From Sulfitobacter geojensis (GTDB lineage: Bacteria > Pseudomonadota > Alphaproteobacteria > Rhodobacterales > Rhodobacteraceae), in contig NZ_JASE01000005.1 in assembly GCF_000622325.1 (NCBI RefSeq), positions 1,550,001 to 1,614,000 on the forward strand: a DNA stretch of 64,000 nucleotides, in the 5' to 3' direction. The notes beneath the pieces are model-generated. The model was not told the origin of the DNA. It saw only the letters and a list, made by a program, of their open reading frames with translations, and ran no database searches. Below, piece by piece: positions 1 to 8,817 of the stretch. How positions within the stretch are numbered: the first letter of the stretch is position 1; each line of letters begins with the position of its first letter. Both the position numbers and the translations under genes were made by a program.

Positions 1-735
1 AAGCTGTCGCCGGCAGGATTGCGCCTGTTAAAACTGGCACAGCAGGTTTTGCCGCAAGTACAGGCCTTGCAAGATGAATTTACCGGCCTGCGTGCGGGCA
101 GTACCGGGCGGATGCATATCGCGATCGAATGCCATGCCTGTTTCGAGTGGCTGTTTCCCGTTTTGGAACAGTTCCGTCGCAGCTGGCCGGACGTGGATGT
201 CGACATCCGTCCCGGTCTGGCGTTCGATGCGCTGCCGGCGTTGCTGCGCGAAGAGGTGGATTTGGTCGTGTCCTCGGACCCCGAGGATCTTGCCGGCGTG
301 ACCTTTGTTGAACTTTTTGATTACAAAGCGGTTTTTGTGGCGGCCAGCACCCATCCCCTGGCGGCGAAGCCGTTTGTCGATGCCGCGGATTTTCGCGGTG
401 AAACGCTGATCACCTATCCGGTCGAGCGCACGCGACTGGATGTGTTCAGCCAGCTATTGATCCCCGCCAAAGTGGAACCGGCTGCGATCCGGCAGGTCGA
501 ACTTACCGCCGTGATCCTGTTGCTGGTGGCATCGAACAGGGGCGTGTCGGTGCTGCCCGATTGGGTGGTGCGCGAGGTGAAATATTCCTCCGACTATGTC
601 ACGCGCCCTTTGACGAAGGATGGTGTGACGCGCCGCCTATATGCGGCGGTGCGCACCGATGATCTGGGTAAACCGTTTATGGATCAACTGCTGAAACTGG
701 CAGGGGACGAGGCACGAAAATTACAGGCGGTTTAA
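1..735 (+). CDS. metR: LysR-family regulator, MetR-like (5' end cut by window edge)
   Basis: The reading frame is open from base 1 and ends at TAA 733-735, so the N-terminal helix-turn-helix lies outside the window. What remains is the linker helix (SPAG..LLKLAQQVLP) and the full LysR substrate-binding domain. The segment IAIECHACFEWLFPVLEQF closely resembles MetR, the homocysteine-responsive activator of methionine biosynthesis genes; that assignment is family knowledge and no target gene is visible here. The TTG at position 19 is only an internal codon of the open frame and should not be taken as the start. A long hairpin follows the stop codon. Confidence 0.85.
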   Translation, partial: KLSPAGLRLLKLAQQVLPQVQALQDEFTGLRAGSTGRMHIAIECHACFEWLFPVLEQFRRSWPDVDVDIRPGLAFDALPALLREEVDLVVSSDPEDLAGVTFVELFDYKAVFVAASTHPLAAKPFVDAADFRGETLITYPVERTRLDVFSQLLIPAKVEPAAIRQVELTAVILLLVASNRGVSVLPDWVVREVKYSSDYVTRPLTKDGVTRRLYAAVRTDDLGKPFMDQLLKLAGDEARKLQAV

Positions 736-780
736 GCTGGCGCGCCAACGCGGGCGGTTGCGTGCGTGCCGACATGTGAT

Positions 781-839
781 TTGAGTTTAGGGGCAAAGCG
801 AAAGCGCACCCTTCCGCTTCATCTTGCCCTTAAACTCAA
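781..839 (+). repeat. Long stem-loop downstream of metR
   Basis: Arms 781-796 and 824-839 pair over 16 positions with one G-T pair. An inner AGCG/CGCT pairing may extend the stem. The loop is about 27 nt. There is no clear T tract after it, so it could be an unusual terminator of metR or a small dispersed inverted-repeat element. Confidence 0.5.
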
Positions 840-884
840 GAGCTACCGAAGCTGCGCATTTCACGTCGTGCTTCGATGCAAGGA

Positions 885-907
885 GTAGGGCGGGGTTATC
901 CCCGCCC
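885..907 (-). terminator. GC-rich hairpin downstream of the MDR gene; related copy at 59216-59237
   Basis: GGGCGGGG (888-895) and CCCCGCCC (900-907) form a perfect 8-bp stem with a TTAT loop, about 10 bp past the stop of the oxidoreductase gene. There is no strong U tract. A near-identical sequence lies 3' of dctP, which suggests a dispersed palindrome family used as a transcript end. Confidence 0.5.
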
Positions 908-916
908 AGACTTTAA

Positions 917-1957
917 TCAGGAAACCTTCACGATCGCTTTGCCAACGTTCCCGCCCGTCAGCAGATTGATAAAGGCCTGCGGCGCGTTCTCCAGCCCTTC
1001 GGTGATGTCCTCTTGCACGGCAATCTCGCCGCTGGCGACTTTGGGGGCCATTTCCGTAACGAACTCGGGGAAGCGGTCCCAATGGTTCGAGATGATAAAC
1101 CCGTTCACGCTGAGGAAATTGACCAGAATGGTGCGCCACAGTTTTGGGGCGGTCAGACCTGCGCCGCCGGCCTTTTCGCCAAGGCCACCGGCGTTGTACC
1201 ACGAAATCATGCCGCAAATCGGGATGCGTCCAAATTGGTTCATTAGCGGGAGTACCGCCTCAAGAACCTTGCCGCCGACATTTTCGAAATAGATATCGAT
1301 CCCTTTAGGGCATTCCGCCTTCAGGGCCGCATTCAGCGCCTTTGCATCGTCATAGGCGCGGTGGTCAAGACAGGCGTCAAAGCCGAAATGTTCCACAGCT
1401 GTTTTGCATTTATCCGCGCCGCCCGCGATGCCGACAACACGCAGCCCCAGTGATTTTGCAACCTGACCAACCATTGACCCAACCGGTCCCGTGGCGGCGG
1501 CAACGACCAGTGTTTCGCCGGCCTTGGGTTTGCCATAGGCCATCAACCCGTGCCAGCCGGTCAGACCGGGCATGCCGAGCACGCCCAGAGATGTGGTGAT
1601 GGATGCCTGTTCGGGGTCAAGCTTGCGGCACATCTTGGCATCCGCAACCGCATGTGTGGCCCAGCCGAAGGGCCCGAAAACCATGTCGCCTTCTTTGAGA
1701 TGCGCAGAATTCGAGGCGATGACCTTGCCCGCGCTGCCGCCTTCCATCTTGCCGCCAATCGGGACTGGGGCTGCATAGGATTTTGCGTCATCCATGCGCC
1801 CGCGCATGTACGGGTCGAGCGACATGTAATGGACTTCGACCAGAACCTCACCTTCGCCCGGTGTTGGCATATCGGCGCTTTCAAGGCGGAAATTCTCCGG
1901 TGTCGGCGCTCCGTCCGGCCGGCTTGCCAGTACGATCTGTTTCATTTGCGTGCTCAT
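917..1957 (-). CDS. Zinc-independent MDR-family NADP-dependent oxidoreductase
   Basis: The protein has 346 residues and belongs to the medium-chain reductases related to leukotriene B4 12-hydroxydehydrogenase, prostaglandin reductase and curcumin reductase. These reduce the C=C bond of alpha,beta-unsaturated carbonyls with NADPH. Visible features are the N-terminal DPYMRGRM signature (48-55), GLTGWHGL (131-138) and the nucleotide-binding AATGPVG (154-160). No structural or catalytic zinc cysteine cluster is seen. The start at 1957 has a GGGAGAGA Shine-Dalgarno; the frame runs 36 codons further upstream without comparable support. It is monocistronic and divergent from suhB. The substrate is unknown. 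Confidence 0.88.
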   Translation of the reverse strand: MSTQMKQIVLASRPDGAPTPENFRLESADMPTPGEGEVLVEVHYMSLDPYMRGRMDDAKSYAAPVPIGGKMEGGSAGKVIASNSAHLKEGDMVFGPFGWATHAVADAKMCRKLDPEQASITTSLGVLGMPGLTGWHGLMAYGKPKAGETLVVAAATGPVGSMVGQVAKSLGLRVVGIAGGADKCKTAVEHFGFDACLDHRAYDDAKALNAALKAECPKGIDIYFENVGGKVLEAVLPLMNQFGRIPICGMISWYNAGGLGEKAGGAGLTAPKLWRTILVNFLSVNGFIISNHWDRFPEFVTEMAPKVASGEIAVQEDITEGLENAPQAFINLLTGGNVGKAIVKVS

Positions 1958-2191
1958 GGTCTCTCTCCCTATGTGGTTTGCTTTGCCGCCACCCTGACGT
2001 GCTGGTGCGCAATGACAAGAGGGGACAGATTGTGACGTGACGATGCGGTTTGCAGGGTGAAACAAGTGGCGCGTTTGTGATTTGTCTGCCTATCGCGGCA
2101 GAATCATAGCCTTGAAAGGCCAGCCACCCTTGGCAAACAGGCCCCATCGGCCTAAAGGGTGCATCTTATCGCGGCAAAAAGGCGTCTTTCA

Positions 2192-2977
2192 ATGGTTGGC
2201 AGTGCGAATCTTAACATCATGATCAAAGCGGCGCGCAAAGCGGGGCGCGCCCTGACCAAGGATTTCCGTGAGGTCGAGCAATTGCAGGTCTCCGTTAAGG
2301 GCGCGGGCGATTTTGTGTCCAAGGCTGATATCGCGGCCGAGCAGATCATCAAAAGCGAACTTATGAACGCGCGTCCGACCTATGGCTGGCTGGCCGAAGA
2401 GGGCGGCGAGGAAGAGGGCGTCGACCCGACGCGCCGCTGGATTGTCGATCCGCTGGACGGGACCACGAACTTTCTGCACGGCCTGCCGCATTGGGCGGTA
2501 TCCATCGCGTTGGAACACAAGGGCCAGATCGTTGCGGGCGTGGTGTTTGACCCAACCAAAGACGAGCTGTTCTTTGCCGAAAAAGGTGCCGGTGCCTGGA
2601 TGAACGAAAGCCGCATCCGTGCCTCCGGCCGTCATCGCATGATCGAGAGTATTTTTGCCACCGGTCTGCCGTTTGGCGGCCGTTCGGATTTGCCGCAAAC
2701 CTTGCAGGAACTGGCGCGGTTGATGCCGGTTTGTGCTGGGGTGCGTCGCTGGGGCGCGGCATCGCTTGATTTGGCCTATGTCGCCGCGGGGCGGTACGAC
2801 GGTTTCTGGGAACGGCGCTTGCACGCATGGGATCTGGCGGCGGGATCGCTGATCGTGCGCGAGGCCGGTGGTCTGGTCGAACCGCTTGATGAGGGGCGCG
2901 ACATTGTCGGCCACGGTCAGATCATCTGTGCGAACGAACCGGTGTTCTCGAGCTTTGCCAAAGCCGTGCGCGGCTGA
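2192..2977 (+). CDS. suhB: Inositol monophosphatase family protein (SuhB)
   Basis: A 261-residue Mg2+-dependent phosphatase of the inositol-monophosphatase/FIG superfamily. The metal-binding motifs are complete: AEEGG near 69-72, WIVDPLDGTTNF at 83-94, and the C-terminal HAWDLAAGSLIVREAGG-type block. The family hydrolyses inositol 1-phosphate, and SuhB proteins also contribute to ribosome and transcription processing in Enterobacteria; which role applies here is not visible. I chose the ATG at 2192 because alphaproteobacterial SuhB proteins begin near GSANLN and because AAGGCG precedes it. An ATG 33 bp upstream is in frame but less likely. The 234-bp gap to the divergent MDR gene holds a small hairpin (2085-2102) and a 10-bp direct repeat TATCGCGGCA (2091 and 2167). 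Confidence 0.9.
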   Translation: MVGSANLNIMIKAARKAGRALTKDFREVEQLQVSVKGAGDFVSKADIAAEQIIKSELMNARPTYGWLAEEGGEEEGVDPTRRWIVDPLDGTTNFLHGLPHWAVSIALEHKGQIVAGVVFDPTKDELFFAEKGAGAWMNESRIRASGRHRMIESIFATGLPFGGRSDLPQTLQELARLMPVCAGVRRWGAASLDLAYVAAGRYDGFWERRLHAWDLAAGSLIVREAGGLVEPLDEGRDIVGHGQIICANEPVFSSFAKAVRG

Positions 2978-3355
2978 TCAGTTTGCGTCTGACGGGTGGT
3001 TTATGCCGTCCGTCCACTGGATCGGATCGTGATCCCACGGGCGGGCTCCGTCGATACATCCCAGATTGATGCCGCATTGCGCAGGGTCTGACCTGCGTTG
3101 GTGGTGAGTGTATATGCCACAAATCTTGCAAAAGTAATGGCGCGCGGTGTGGGTATTCCAAGAATAGACTGACAGGTCATCGGCACCTTTGGTGACGGTC
3201 ACCGAAGCGGTGGTTGCTGTAACCGCCGCCGCCTGTCTGCGCGCGCAGAACGAACACGTACAGCGCGCAGCATCGGTAAAGCCATATGGCAATGTCGCGG
3301 TCAGTGTGACTGCGCCGCAGTGGCAGCTTGCCTTGATGTCGCGGGGGGCGGTCAT
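2978..3355 (-). CDS. GFA/CENP-V family zinc protein
   Basis: A 125-residue protein of the GFA family (Pfam: glutathione-dependent formaldehyde-activating enzyme/centromere protein V fold). Zinc-binding cysteines are in the expected pattern: CHCG at 11-14, C32-x-C34-x-x-C37, and C76-x-x-C79-G. Family members bind zinc, and a few bind glutathione adducts; most are uncharacterised, so no reaction is assigned. The ATG at 3355 overlaps the stop of the upstream rhomboid gene in an ATGA, which fixes the start and implies translational coupling. The frame stays open upstream through the rhomboid gene, but that stretch is out of frame for rhomboid and is not coding here. Confidence 0.88.
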   Translation of the reverse strand: MTAPRDIKASCHCGAVTLTATLPYGFTDAARCTCSFCARRQAAAVTATTASVTVTKGADDLSVYSWNTHTARHYFCKICGIYTHHQRRSDPAQCGINLGCIDGARPWDHDPIQWTDGINHPSDAN

Positions 3356-4098
3356 CTTCGTTTGACCTTTGGGATGCGGCTGTTGTTGATCTGTGGATAT
3401 TTCGCCTCTGGGTGGGGCGGATGGCCGTCTGTCCGGTTCCAAAATGCCACACCCCCGCGTTTCAGCCAGACCGGCAGCGCGCCAAGAATACCCGCGACAA
3501 AGCCCCCCGCATGTGCCCAAAAGGCGGTGCCGCCGGTGTTGGGATCCGCGCCAATTCCGCCCACAAACTGCATGCCGAACCACAGGATCAGGATGATCCA
3601 TGCGGGGATCGGAAAGATGCGGAAGAACACCACAAAGATGATCAGGATGTCCACCTTGGCCTTTGGGAACAACAGAAGGTAGGCGCCCATCACACCGGCG
3701 ATTGCGCCGGAAGCCCCTACCATGGGCACGGCAGAAGAAGGTTCGAAAGCTACCTGCGTCAGCCCCGCCGCGACACCGGCAGCCAGATAGAAGGCGAGAT
3801 AGGCGAAATGCCCCATCTTTTCTTCGATGTTGTCGCCATAGATCCATAAAAACAGCATGTTACCTGCCAGATGCATCCAGCCGCCATGCAGAAATTGGGA
3901 GGTAAACAGCCCTTCGAAACCGTAACCGTCGCTGACACGCACCGGCACAAGGGCATAGGCGTTGTACAGCGCGTAAAGGGCGCGATCATCGTTCAGGATC
4001 GGCACATAGCTCAGGAATATGCCGACATTCAGCGCCATCAGCACATAGGTGACATAGGGCACACGGCCGGACGGATTATGATCGCGAATGGGAAACAT
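3352..4098 (-). CDS. Rhomboid family intramembrane serine protease
   Basis: A 248-residue membrane protein with about six hydrophobic segments. The rhomboid signature is complete: HGGWMHLAGN at 71-80 (H76 and N80 of the HxxxN box), the catalytic serine S130 in GASGA (128-132) and the catalytic histidine H196 in AHAGG. It should cleave transmembrane segments of membrane-protein substrates within the inner membrane. The C-terminal tail after about residue 210 is polar and basic. It overlaps the GFA gene by 4 bp, and a hairpin-containing 66-bp gap separates it from putA upstream. The natural substrate cannot be inferred. Confidence 0.92.
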   Translation of the reverse strand: MFPIRDHNPSGRVPYVTYVLMALNVGIFLSYVPILNDDRALYALYNAYALVPVRVSDGYGFEGLFTSQFLHGGWMHLAGNMLFLWIYGDNIEEKMGHFAYLAFYLAAGVAAGLTQVAFEPSSAVPMVGASGAIAGVMGAYLLLFPKAKVDILIIFVVFFRIFPIPAWIILILWFGMQFVGGIGADPNTGGTAFWAHAGGFVAGILGALPVWLKRGGVAFWNRTDGHPPHPEAKYPQINNSRIPKVKRR

Positions 4099-4114
4099 TG
4101 CGCCAAGCTGGGCG

Positions 4115-4152
4115 ATTGGACGGGCGGGGTCAAGTGGCCGCGCCCGTCAAAT
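4115..4152 (-). terminator. Hairpin between putA and the rhomboid gene
   Basis: ATTGGACGGGC (4115-4125) and GCCCGTCAAAT (4142-4152) pair over 11 positions with one mismatch, directly after the putA stop. No long U tract follows. It probably attenuates read-through from putA into the rhomboid gene or stabilises the 3' end. Confidence 0.4.
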
Positions 4153-4164
4153 TGGCGATGCGTG

Positions 4165-7100
4165 TTAGCTGGCGGCACCTAGCAGGGCGGCATTGCCCCC
4201 AGATGCGGTGGTATCGACGCAAACATGACGTTCGGCACGCACCCTTGCGGGATCGGGCAAGCCCGGGATCAGGGGCAAAATCGGACCTGTGCGTTTGGCC
4301 AGCGCCTGTTCGATCCGCCGTCCGGTGTCCGCGTCCCCCCACCACAGGATGCCCCCGAAATCCGGCCCCGTGATCAAATGCTCGGGATCGATCTGGCCGG
4401 TTGTGCGCAGGGCGATGCCGCCCAAAGCTTCGACCGCGCGCGCCTGCGCGGCACTTGCCTCGGCCCCCGGTCCCATGCACAACAATGCCGCGCGCGGCAG
4501 GGTGCTTAGCCGGTTGGATTCACCCGTCGGCCCCGGCATCGACAGGGTTTCGATTGGCGCGCTGGGCGCATGTTGGGGCAGGGCGGGCAGGTTGTTCTGC
4601 GCCTTTTCCCATGTGTCGCTGACCTGCTGCACATCCGGCGCGCCGAAACGCGGCAGATAGTTCGGGCCGCCCGCCTTGGGGCCGGTGCCTGACAGGCCTT
4701 CACCGCCAAAGGGCTGGCTGCCAACAATTGCACCGATCTGGTTGCGGTTGATGTAAATGTTACCCGCCTCGATGCGTTCGGACACATATTGAACGCGGTC
4801 GTCGATACGGGTGTGCAAGCCAAAGGTCAGTCCGTAACCGGTGGCATTGATCGCGTCTATCACCGCGTCAAGTTCGTGCGATTTGAACGTTGCTATATGC
4901 AGGATCGGACCGAAAATCTCGCGCTCCAGATCACCAATGCCGCTTACCCGCAGAATGGTAGGGGCAACAAAGGTCCCTGTTTCAGGCGCGTCGAGTTCGG
5001 CGACCAGACGCCCCTGTGATCGTGCGGTTTCAACGTGATCAAGGATGCCCTTGCGCGCAAGTTCGTCGATCACGGGTCCGACATCCGTGCTCAGGTCCCA
5101 CGGATCGCCTATGTTCAGCGCTTCCATCGCGCCGATCAGCATCTTGGTCAGGTCTTCGGCGATATCTTCCTGCACATACAGACAGCGCAGCGCGGAGCAG
5201 CGTTGGCCTGCCGACTGGAACGCGGATTCAACAATTGCCTGCACGGCCTGTTCGGGCAGGGCGGTACTGTCCACGATCATGGCGTTCAGCCCGCCGGTTT
5301 CGGCAATCAACGGGGTGCCGGGTGCGCAATGCTCGGCCATGTTGGCACGAATGCGTTGGGCCGTCGTGGTAGAGCCGGTGAAGGCCACGCCGTTGACGCG
5401 TTTGTCACCGGTCAGCGCGGCCCCGATGTCTCCACCCCCGGGCAGCAGTTGCAGGGCGGTTTTCGGCACGCCCGCCTGATGCAGTAGTGACACGGTCAGA
5501 TGGGCGACCAGCGGCGTCTGTTCGGCCGGTTTGGCCAGAACAGCATTGCCCGCCGCCAATGCGGCAGAGATTTGCCCGACAAAAATTGCCATCGGAAAGT
5601 TCCACGGGCTGATGCAAGTGAAAATGCCCGCGGGCGGTTCACCCGTGGCTTGACCGGCGTAATAGCGCAGAAAATCGACGCCTTCGCGCAGTTCGGCCAC
5701 ACAATCAGGCAGGCCTTTTCCGGCTTCGCGGGCCAAGAGGGCAAAAATTTCGCCGAAATTGTCCTCGATCAGATCCGCGGCCTTAAGCAAAACAATGCGC
5801 CGTTCCGACAGGGGCGCAGCCCAAGCCACTGCCTTGTCCAAGGCTGTGGCCACATCGGCAAGCGAGGCGTTGCGCACTGTGCCGGGGGAGGTTTCGGGGT
5901 TCGTCGGGTTGGTGACAGCCACAGCGGGTTGCGGTGCCGCCTTGCCGGCGAGCAGCGGTGCGGCGTCCCATGATTTGTTCAGGAACGGGGCACGGGCCTG
6001 TTCGATTTCATCGAGTGTTTGCGTGTGGGTCAGGTCAAATCCGCGGGCATTGCCGCGCAGGGGGGCGAATACCTCCGGCCCTTTGGCGATGATCAGGTTG
6101 GTGGGCAAGCCCAATTGCTCAAACGGGTCCGCCGCGACAACCTCTGGCGGAACGTCCTCATCCACGATCTGGTTCACAAAGCTGGAATTCGCACCGTTCT
6201 CGAGCAGACGGCGCACCAGATAGGCCAACAGGTCCTTATGTGCCCCAACAGGCGCGTAAATGCGGCAGCGTGATCCGTGATCTTTCATCACCAAAGTATG
6301 CAGGGTTTCGCCCATGCCATGCAGGCGCTGGAATTCGAAGGCGTCCTTTTGATCGGCCCCCATGTGCAGTACCGCAGCAACCGTATGGGCGTTATGCGTG
6401 GCGAATTGCGGATAAATCCGGTCTGTCATTCCCAGCAGCTTGCGGGCGTTGGAAATATAGCTGACGTCGGTGGCGGCTTTCTGGGTGAAGACGGGAAAGC
6501 CGTCGATGCCTTCGACCTGTGCGCGTTTGATTTCCGTGTCCCAGTAGGCACCTTTAACCAGACGCACCATGATTTTGCGGTCATGGCGTTTGGCCATGTC
6601 ATAAAGCGCGTCAATCACCGTGGCGGCGCGCGGGCCGAAGGCCTGTACCACGATGCCGAATCCGTCCCAACCGGCCAGCGCCGGTTCGCTCATCACACGG
6701 TCGATCACTTCAAGCGAGAGGCCAAGGCGGTCGGCTTCCTCCGCGTCGACGTTCAGGCCCATGCCGGCAGATTTCGCGAGCAGACAGAGCGCGCGCAGGC
6801 GCGGTACCAGATCGGTCATCACGGCCTCTTCCTGCGAAACCTCATAGCGCGGATGCAGTGCGGAAAGTTTCACCGAGATGCCGGGATTTTTGCGGATGTC
6901 GCTGTCGGTACAAGCGGTCGCAATGGCGCTGATCGCCCGCGAATAGCTCAGGTGATAGCGCTTGGCATCGCTTTCGGTGCGGGCCGCTTCGCCCAGCATG
7001 TCATAGCTGTAGGTAAACCCTTTTTTCTCCATACCAGCGGCGCGTTTCATGGCCGCATCGATATCTTCGCCCAGCACAAACTGGCGGCCCATTTCCTTCA

Positions 7101-7593
7101 TCGCGCGGGACACGGCGGTGCGGATCACCGGTTCACCCAAACGTTTAATCGCGGCGCGCAGGTGGCGCACGGGGCCGGGTTGTTCATCATCCAGAACCCG
7201 TCCCGTTAGCATCAGCGCCCAAGTGGAGGCATTGACCAGCGACGACGTGGAGTGCCCCATGTGGCGGCCCCAATCGGAGGGGGCGATTTTATCTTCGATC
7301 AGCGCGTCGATCGTATCGGCATCAGGCACCCGCAACAGGGCTTCGGCCAGACACATCAGGGCAACGCCCTCATCTGTTGACAGACCATATTCGGCCAGAA
7401 AGACCTCCATCAGCCCGGGTTGGGTGCTGCTGCGAATGGCGCGCACCAGATCAGCCGCCTGTGCCGAAATTTCGGCGCGTTCGGTTGCGGGCAGGTTGGC
7501 GGCAGAAACCAGGCGGTCCAATACCGTATCAGGATCGGCATACATGCCGGCATCAATCTGGTGGCGTAGCGTTTGCAGTGTATGATTGGCCAT
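4165..7593 (-). CDS. putA: Bifunctional proline dehydrogenase / L-glutamate gamma-semialdehyde dehydrogenase
   Basis: A 1142-residue PutA that converts proline to glutamate in two steps. The N-terminal FAD proline dehydrogenase barrel carries RLVKGAYWD near 344-352 and a conserved block near 446-472. The aldehyde dehydrogenase domain has SPWNFP near 662, catalytic E765 (AETGG) and nucleophile C799 (AGQRCSALR). A short C-terminal PutA-specific domain follows. The protein begins directly with the alpha-domain and has no ribbon-helix-helix segment, so it should not autoregulate by DNA binding; the divergent putR fits that. The start at 7593 is chosen for the GGAGAG Shine-Dalgarno; an ATG four codons upstream lacks one. 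The protein is expected to be membrane-peripheral and to donate electrons to quinone. Confidence 0.97.
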   Translation of the reverse strand: MANHTLQTLRHQIDAGMYADPDTVLDRLVSAANLPATERAEISAQAADLVRAIRSSTQPGLMEVFLAEYGLSTDEGVALMCLAEALLRVPDADTIDALIEDKIAPSDWGRHMGHSTSSLVNASTWALMLTGRVLDDEQPGPVRHLRAAIKRLGEPVIRTAVSRAMKEMGRQFVLGEDIDAAMKRAAGMEKKGFTYSYDMLGEAARTESDAKRYHLSYSRAISAIATACTDSDIRKNPGISVKLSALHPRYEVSQEEAVMTDLVPRLRALCLLAKSAGMGLNVDAEEADRLGLSLEVIDRVMSEPALAGWDGFGIVVQAFGPRAATVIDALYDMAKRHDRKIMVRLVKGAYWDTEIKRAQVEGIDGFPVFTQKAATDVSYISNARKLLGMTDRIYPQFATHNAHTVAAVLHMGADQKDAFEFQRLHGMGETLHTLVMKDHGSRCRIYAPVGAHKDLLAYLVRRLLENGANSSFVNQIVDEDVPPEVVAADPFEQLGLPTNLIIAKGPEVFAPLRGNARGFDLTHTQTLDEIEQARAPFLNKSWDAAPLLAGKAAPQPAVAVTNPTNPETSPGTVRNASLADVATALDKAVAWAAPLSERRIVLLKAADLIEDNFGEIFALLAREAGKGLPDCVAELREGVDFLRYYAGQATGEPPAGIFTCISPWNFPMAIFVGQISAALAAGNAVLAKPAEQTPLVAHLTVSLLHQAGVPKTALQLLPGGGDIGAALTGDKRVNGVAFTGSTTTAQRIRANMAEHCAPGTPLIAETGGLNAMIVDSTALPEQAVQAIVESAFQSAGQRCSALRCLYVQEDIAEDLTKMLIGAMEALNIGDPWDLSTDVGPVIDELARKGILDHVETARSQGRLVAELDAPETGTFVAPTILRVSGIGDLEREIFGPILHIATFKSHELDAVIDAINATGYGLTFGLHTRIDDRVQYVSERIEAGNIYINRNQIGAIVGSQPFGGEGLSGTGPKAGGPNYLPRFGAPDVQQVSDTWEKAQNNLPALPQHAPSAPIETLSMPGPTGESNRLSTLPRAALLCMGPGAEASAAQARAVEALGGIALRTTGQIDPEHLITGPDFGGILWWGDADTGRRIEQALAKRTGPILPLIPGLPDPARVRAERHVCVDTTASGGNAALLGAAS

Positions 7594-7643
7594 GGTTCTC
7601 TCCATAAGGCGTTTCGTTGATAATACACTATCTTTGAAAGGCG

Positions 7644-7665
7644 GTTTGCCTTAGATTGGCGAAAC
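7644..7665. promoter_or_regulatory. Candidate PutR operator in the putA-putR gap
   Basis: The imperfect palindrome GTTTGCC-N7-GGCGAAAC lies in the 108-bp divergent gap. A second TTGC/GCAA half-site pair sits beside it at about 7666-7683. Lrp-type PutR proteins regulate putA from such sites; binding here is inferred. Confidence 0.4.
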
Positions 7666-7701
7666 TTGCAGATAAAAAGCAAACTTTCGGGGGGAAATGT
7701 A

Positions 7702-8178
7702 ATGCAAAATGCTCAATTCGCGCTGGATCGTTTCGATAACGCGATTCTCTCCGTATTGGCCGAAGACGGGCGCATCAGTATTACCGAACTTGCCAAGCGC
7801 ATCGGCCTGTCAAAATCCCCCACTCAGGCGCGGCTGCGCCGGTTGGAGGAGAACGGCGTGATCCTTGGCTACCGCGCCATGCTGGATCCCATCCGTTTGG
7901 GCCTTGATCACGTCGCCTTTGTCGAAGTGCGGCTGAACGACACCCGCGAAAAGGCACTGCGAGAGTTCAACGCCGCAGTCGCCAAGGTGCCCGAAATCGA
8001 GCAAGCCCATATGATCGCGAGCCATTTCGATTATCTGCTAAAGGTACGGACGCGCGACATGTCCGCCTATCGCCGTTTTCTGGGCGAAACGATATCCTCT
8101 TTGCCGCATGTCTCCAACACCTCGACCTATGTGGCGATGGAAGCGGTGAAAGAAACGATGCTGGCAGACGGCACTTGA
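7702..8178 (+). CDS. putR: Lrp/AsnC-family regulator, probable PutR
   Basis: A 158-residue Lrp/AsnC protein. The N-terminal winged helix-turn-helix (about 8-60) contains the recognition region LAKRIGLSKSPTQARLRRLE, followed by a RAM ligand-binding domain (about 70-150). Gene order is decisive: it is transcribed divergently from putA, as in Rhodobacter and Agrobacterium, where PutR is a proline-responsive activator of putA. The start at 7702 follows a GGGGGGAAA Shine-Dalgarno; a start 36 bp upstream is in frame but has none. A palindromic candidate site lies between the two genes. Confidence 0.9.
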   Translation: MQNAQFALDRFDNAILSVLAEDGRISITELAKRIGLSKSPTQARLRRLEENGVILGYRAMLDPIRLGLDHVAFVEVRLNDTREKALREFNAAVAKVPEIEQAHMIASHFDYLLKVRTRDMSAYRRFLGETISSLPHVSNTSTYVAMEAVKETMLADGT

Positions 8179-8209
8179 CGCAGCACGCTGTCGTGTCTTT
8201 GATTGGGGC

Positions 8210-8776
8210 ATGCGAAAGTTACTGTTGACCCTTTGCGTCACTGCATTTGGTTCGGGCGCAATGGCGTGGGCCGATTGTCCCGCACCGGCGGACACCAGCA
8301 ATGAATTGCTGAACCTGATCGCCCGCGCGCAGGGTGCGGAAAACGCGACGCAGGGACAGCGTATTTCCAATCAGATGTGGCAAGTCTGGCTGCGCGCCCC
8401 TGATGAAGCGGCCCAAGCGGCGCTGGACGCCGGAATGCGCCGCCGTGAGGTATTTGATTTCGCTGGCGCGATCCGCGAATTCGATCGCTTGGCGGCCTAT
8501 TGCCCGCATTACGCGGAGGGGTTCAACCAGCGTGCCTATATCCATTTTCTAAACGGCAATCATGAAAAGGCATTGGTAGATCTGGACGTGGCCTTGTCAT
8601 TGCAGCCCTATCATGTCGCGGCGCAGTCGGGCCGTGCCCTGACCCTGATGAATCTTGGCCGCATCGCAGAGGCCCGCGCGCAGATGTTGTTGGCGGTGGA
8701 AAACAATCCGTGGTTGTCCGAAGCTGCATTGCTGGCCGATGGCGCACCATTGGGACGTGCAAACAAAGAACTCTGA
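8210..8776 (+). CDS. Exported tetratricopeptide-repeat protein
   Basis: A 188-residue protein with an N-terminal signal peptide (about 1-22, cleavage near AMA-WA or AWA-DC) and two or three TPR-like helix pairs between about 75 and 165, such as REFDRLAAYCPHYAEGFNQR and ALVDLDVALSLQPYHVAAQ. TPR proteins act as protein-binding scaffolds; the periplasmic partner is unknown. Cysteines just after the signal peptide and in the first repeat (AAYCPH) could form a disulfide. It starts 31 bp after putR on the same strand and may be co-transcribed, although no functional link is obvious. The tRNA-Leu gene follows 41 bp later. Confidence 0.8.
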   Translation: MRKLLLTLCVTAFGSGAMAWADCPAPADTSNELLNLIARAQGAENATQGQRISNQMWQVWLRAPDEAAQAALDAGMRRREVFDFAGAIREFDRLAAYCPHYAEGFNQRAYIHFLNGNHEKALVDLDVALSLQPYHVAAQSGRALTLMNLGRIAEARAQMLLAVENNPWLSEAALLADGAPLGRANKEL

Positions 8777-8817
8777 CCATTTACACCACCCCCCGCTTGG
8801 GCTTAATTGCACCTGCT

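Noticed and set aside
3356-3847. Extension of the GFA-family frame into the rhomboid gene
   Set aside because: The rhomboid frame has all catalytic motifs; the GFA gene starts at the ATGA overlap at 3355.
6277-7209. Long open frame (310 codons) on the plus strand inside putA
   Set aside because: Antisense shadow of a high-GC gene with no ribosome site or recognisable protein. The same applies to long antisense frames in icd (15917-16852), the binding-protein gene (43716-44999), tamB (52958-54082) and acs (56299-57156).
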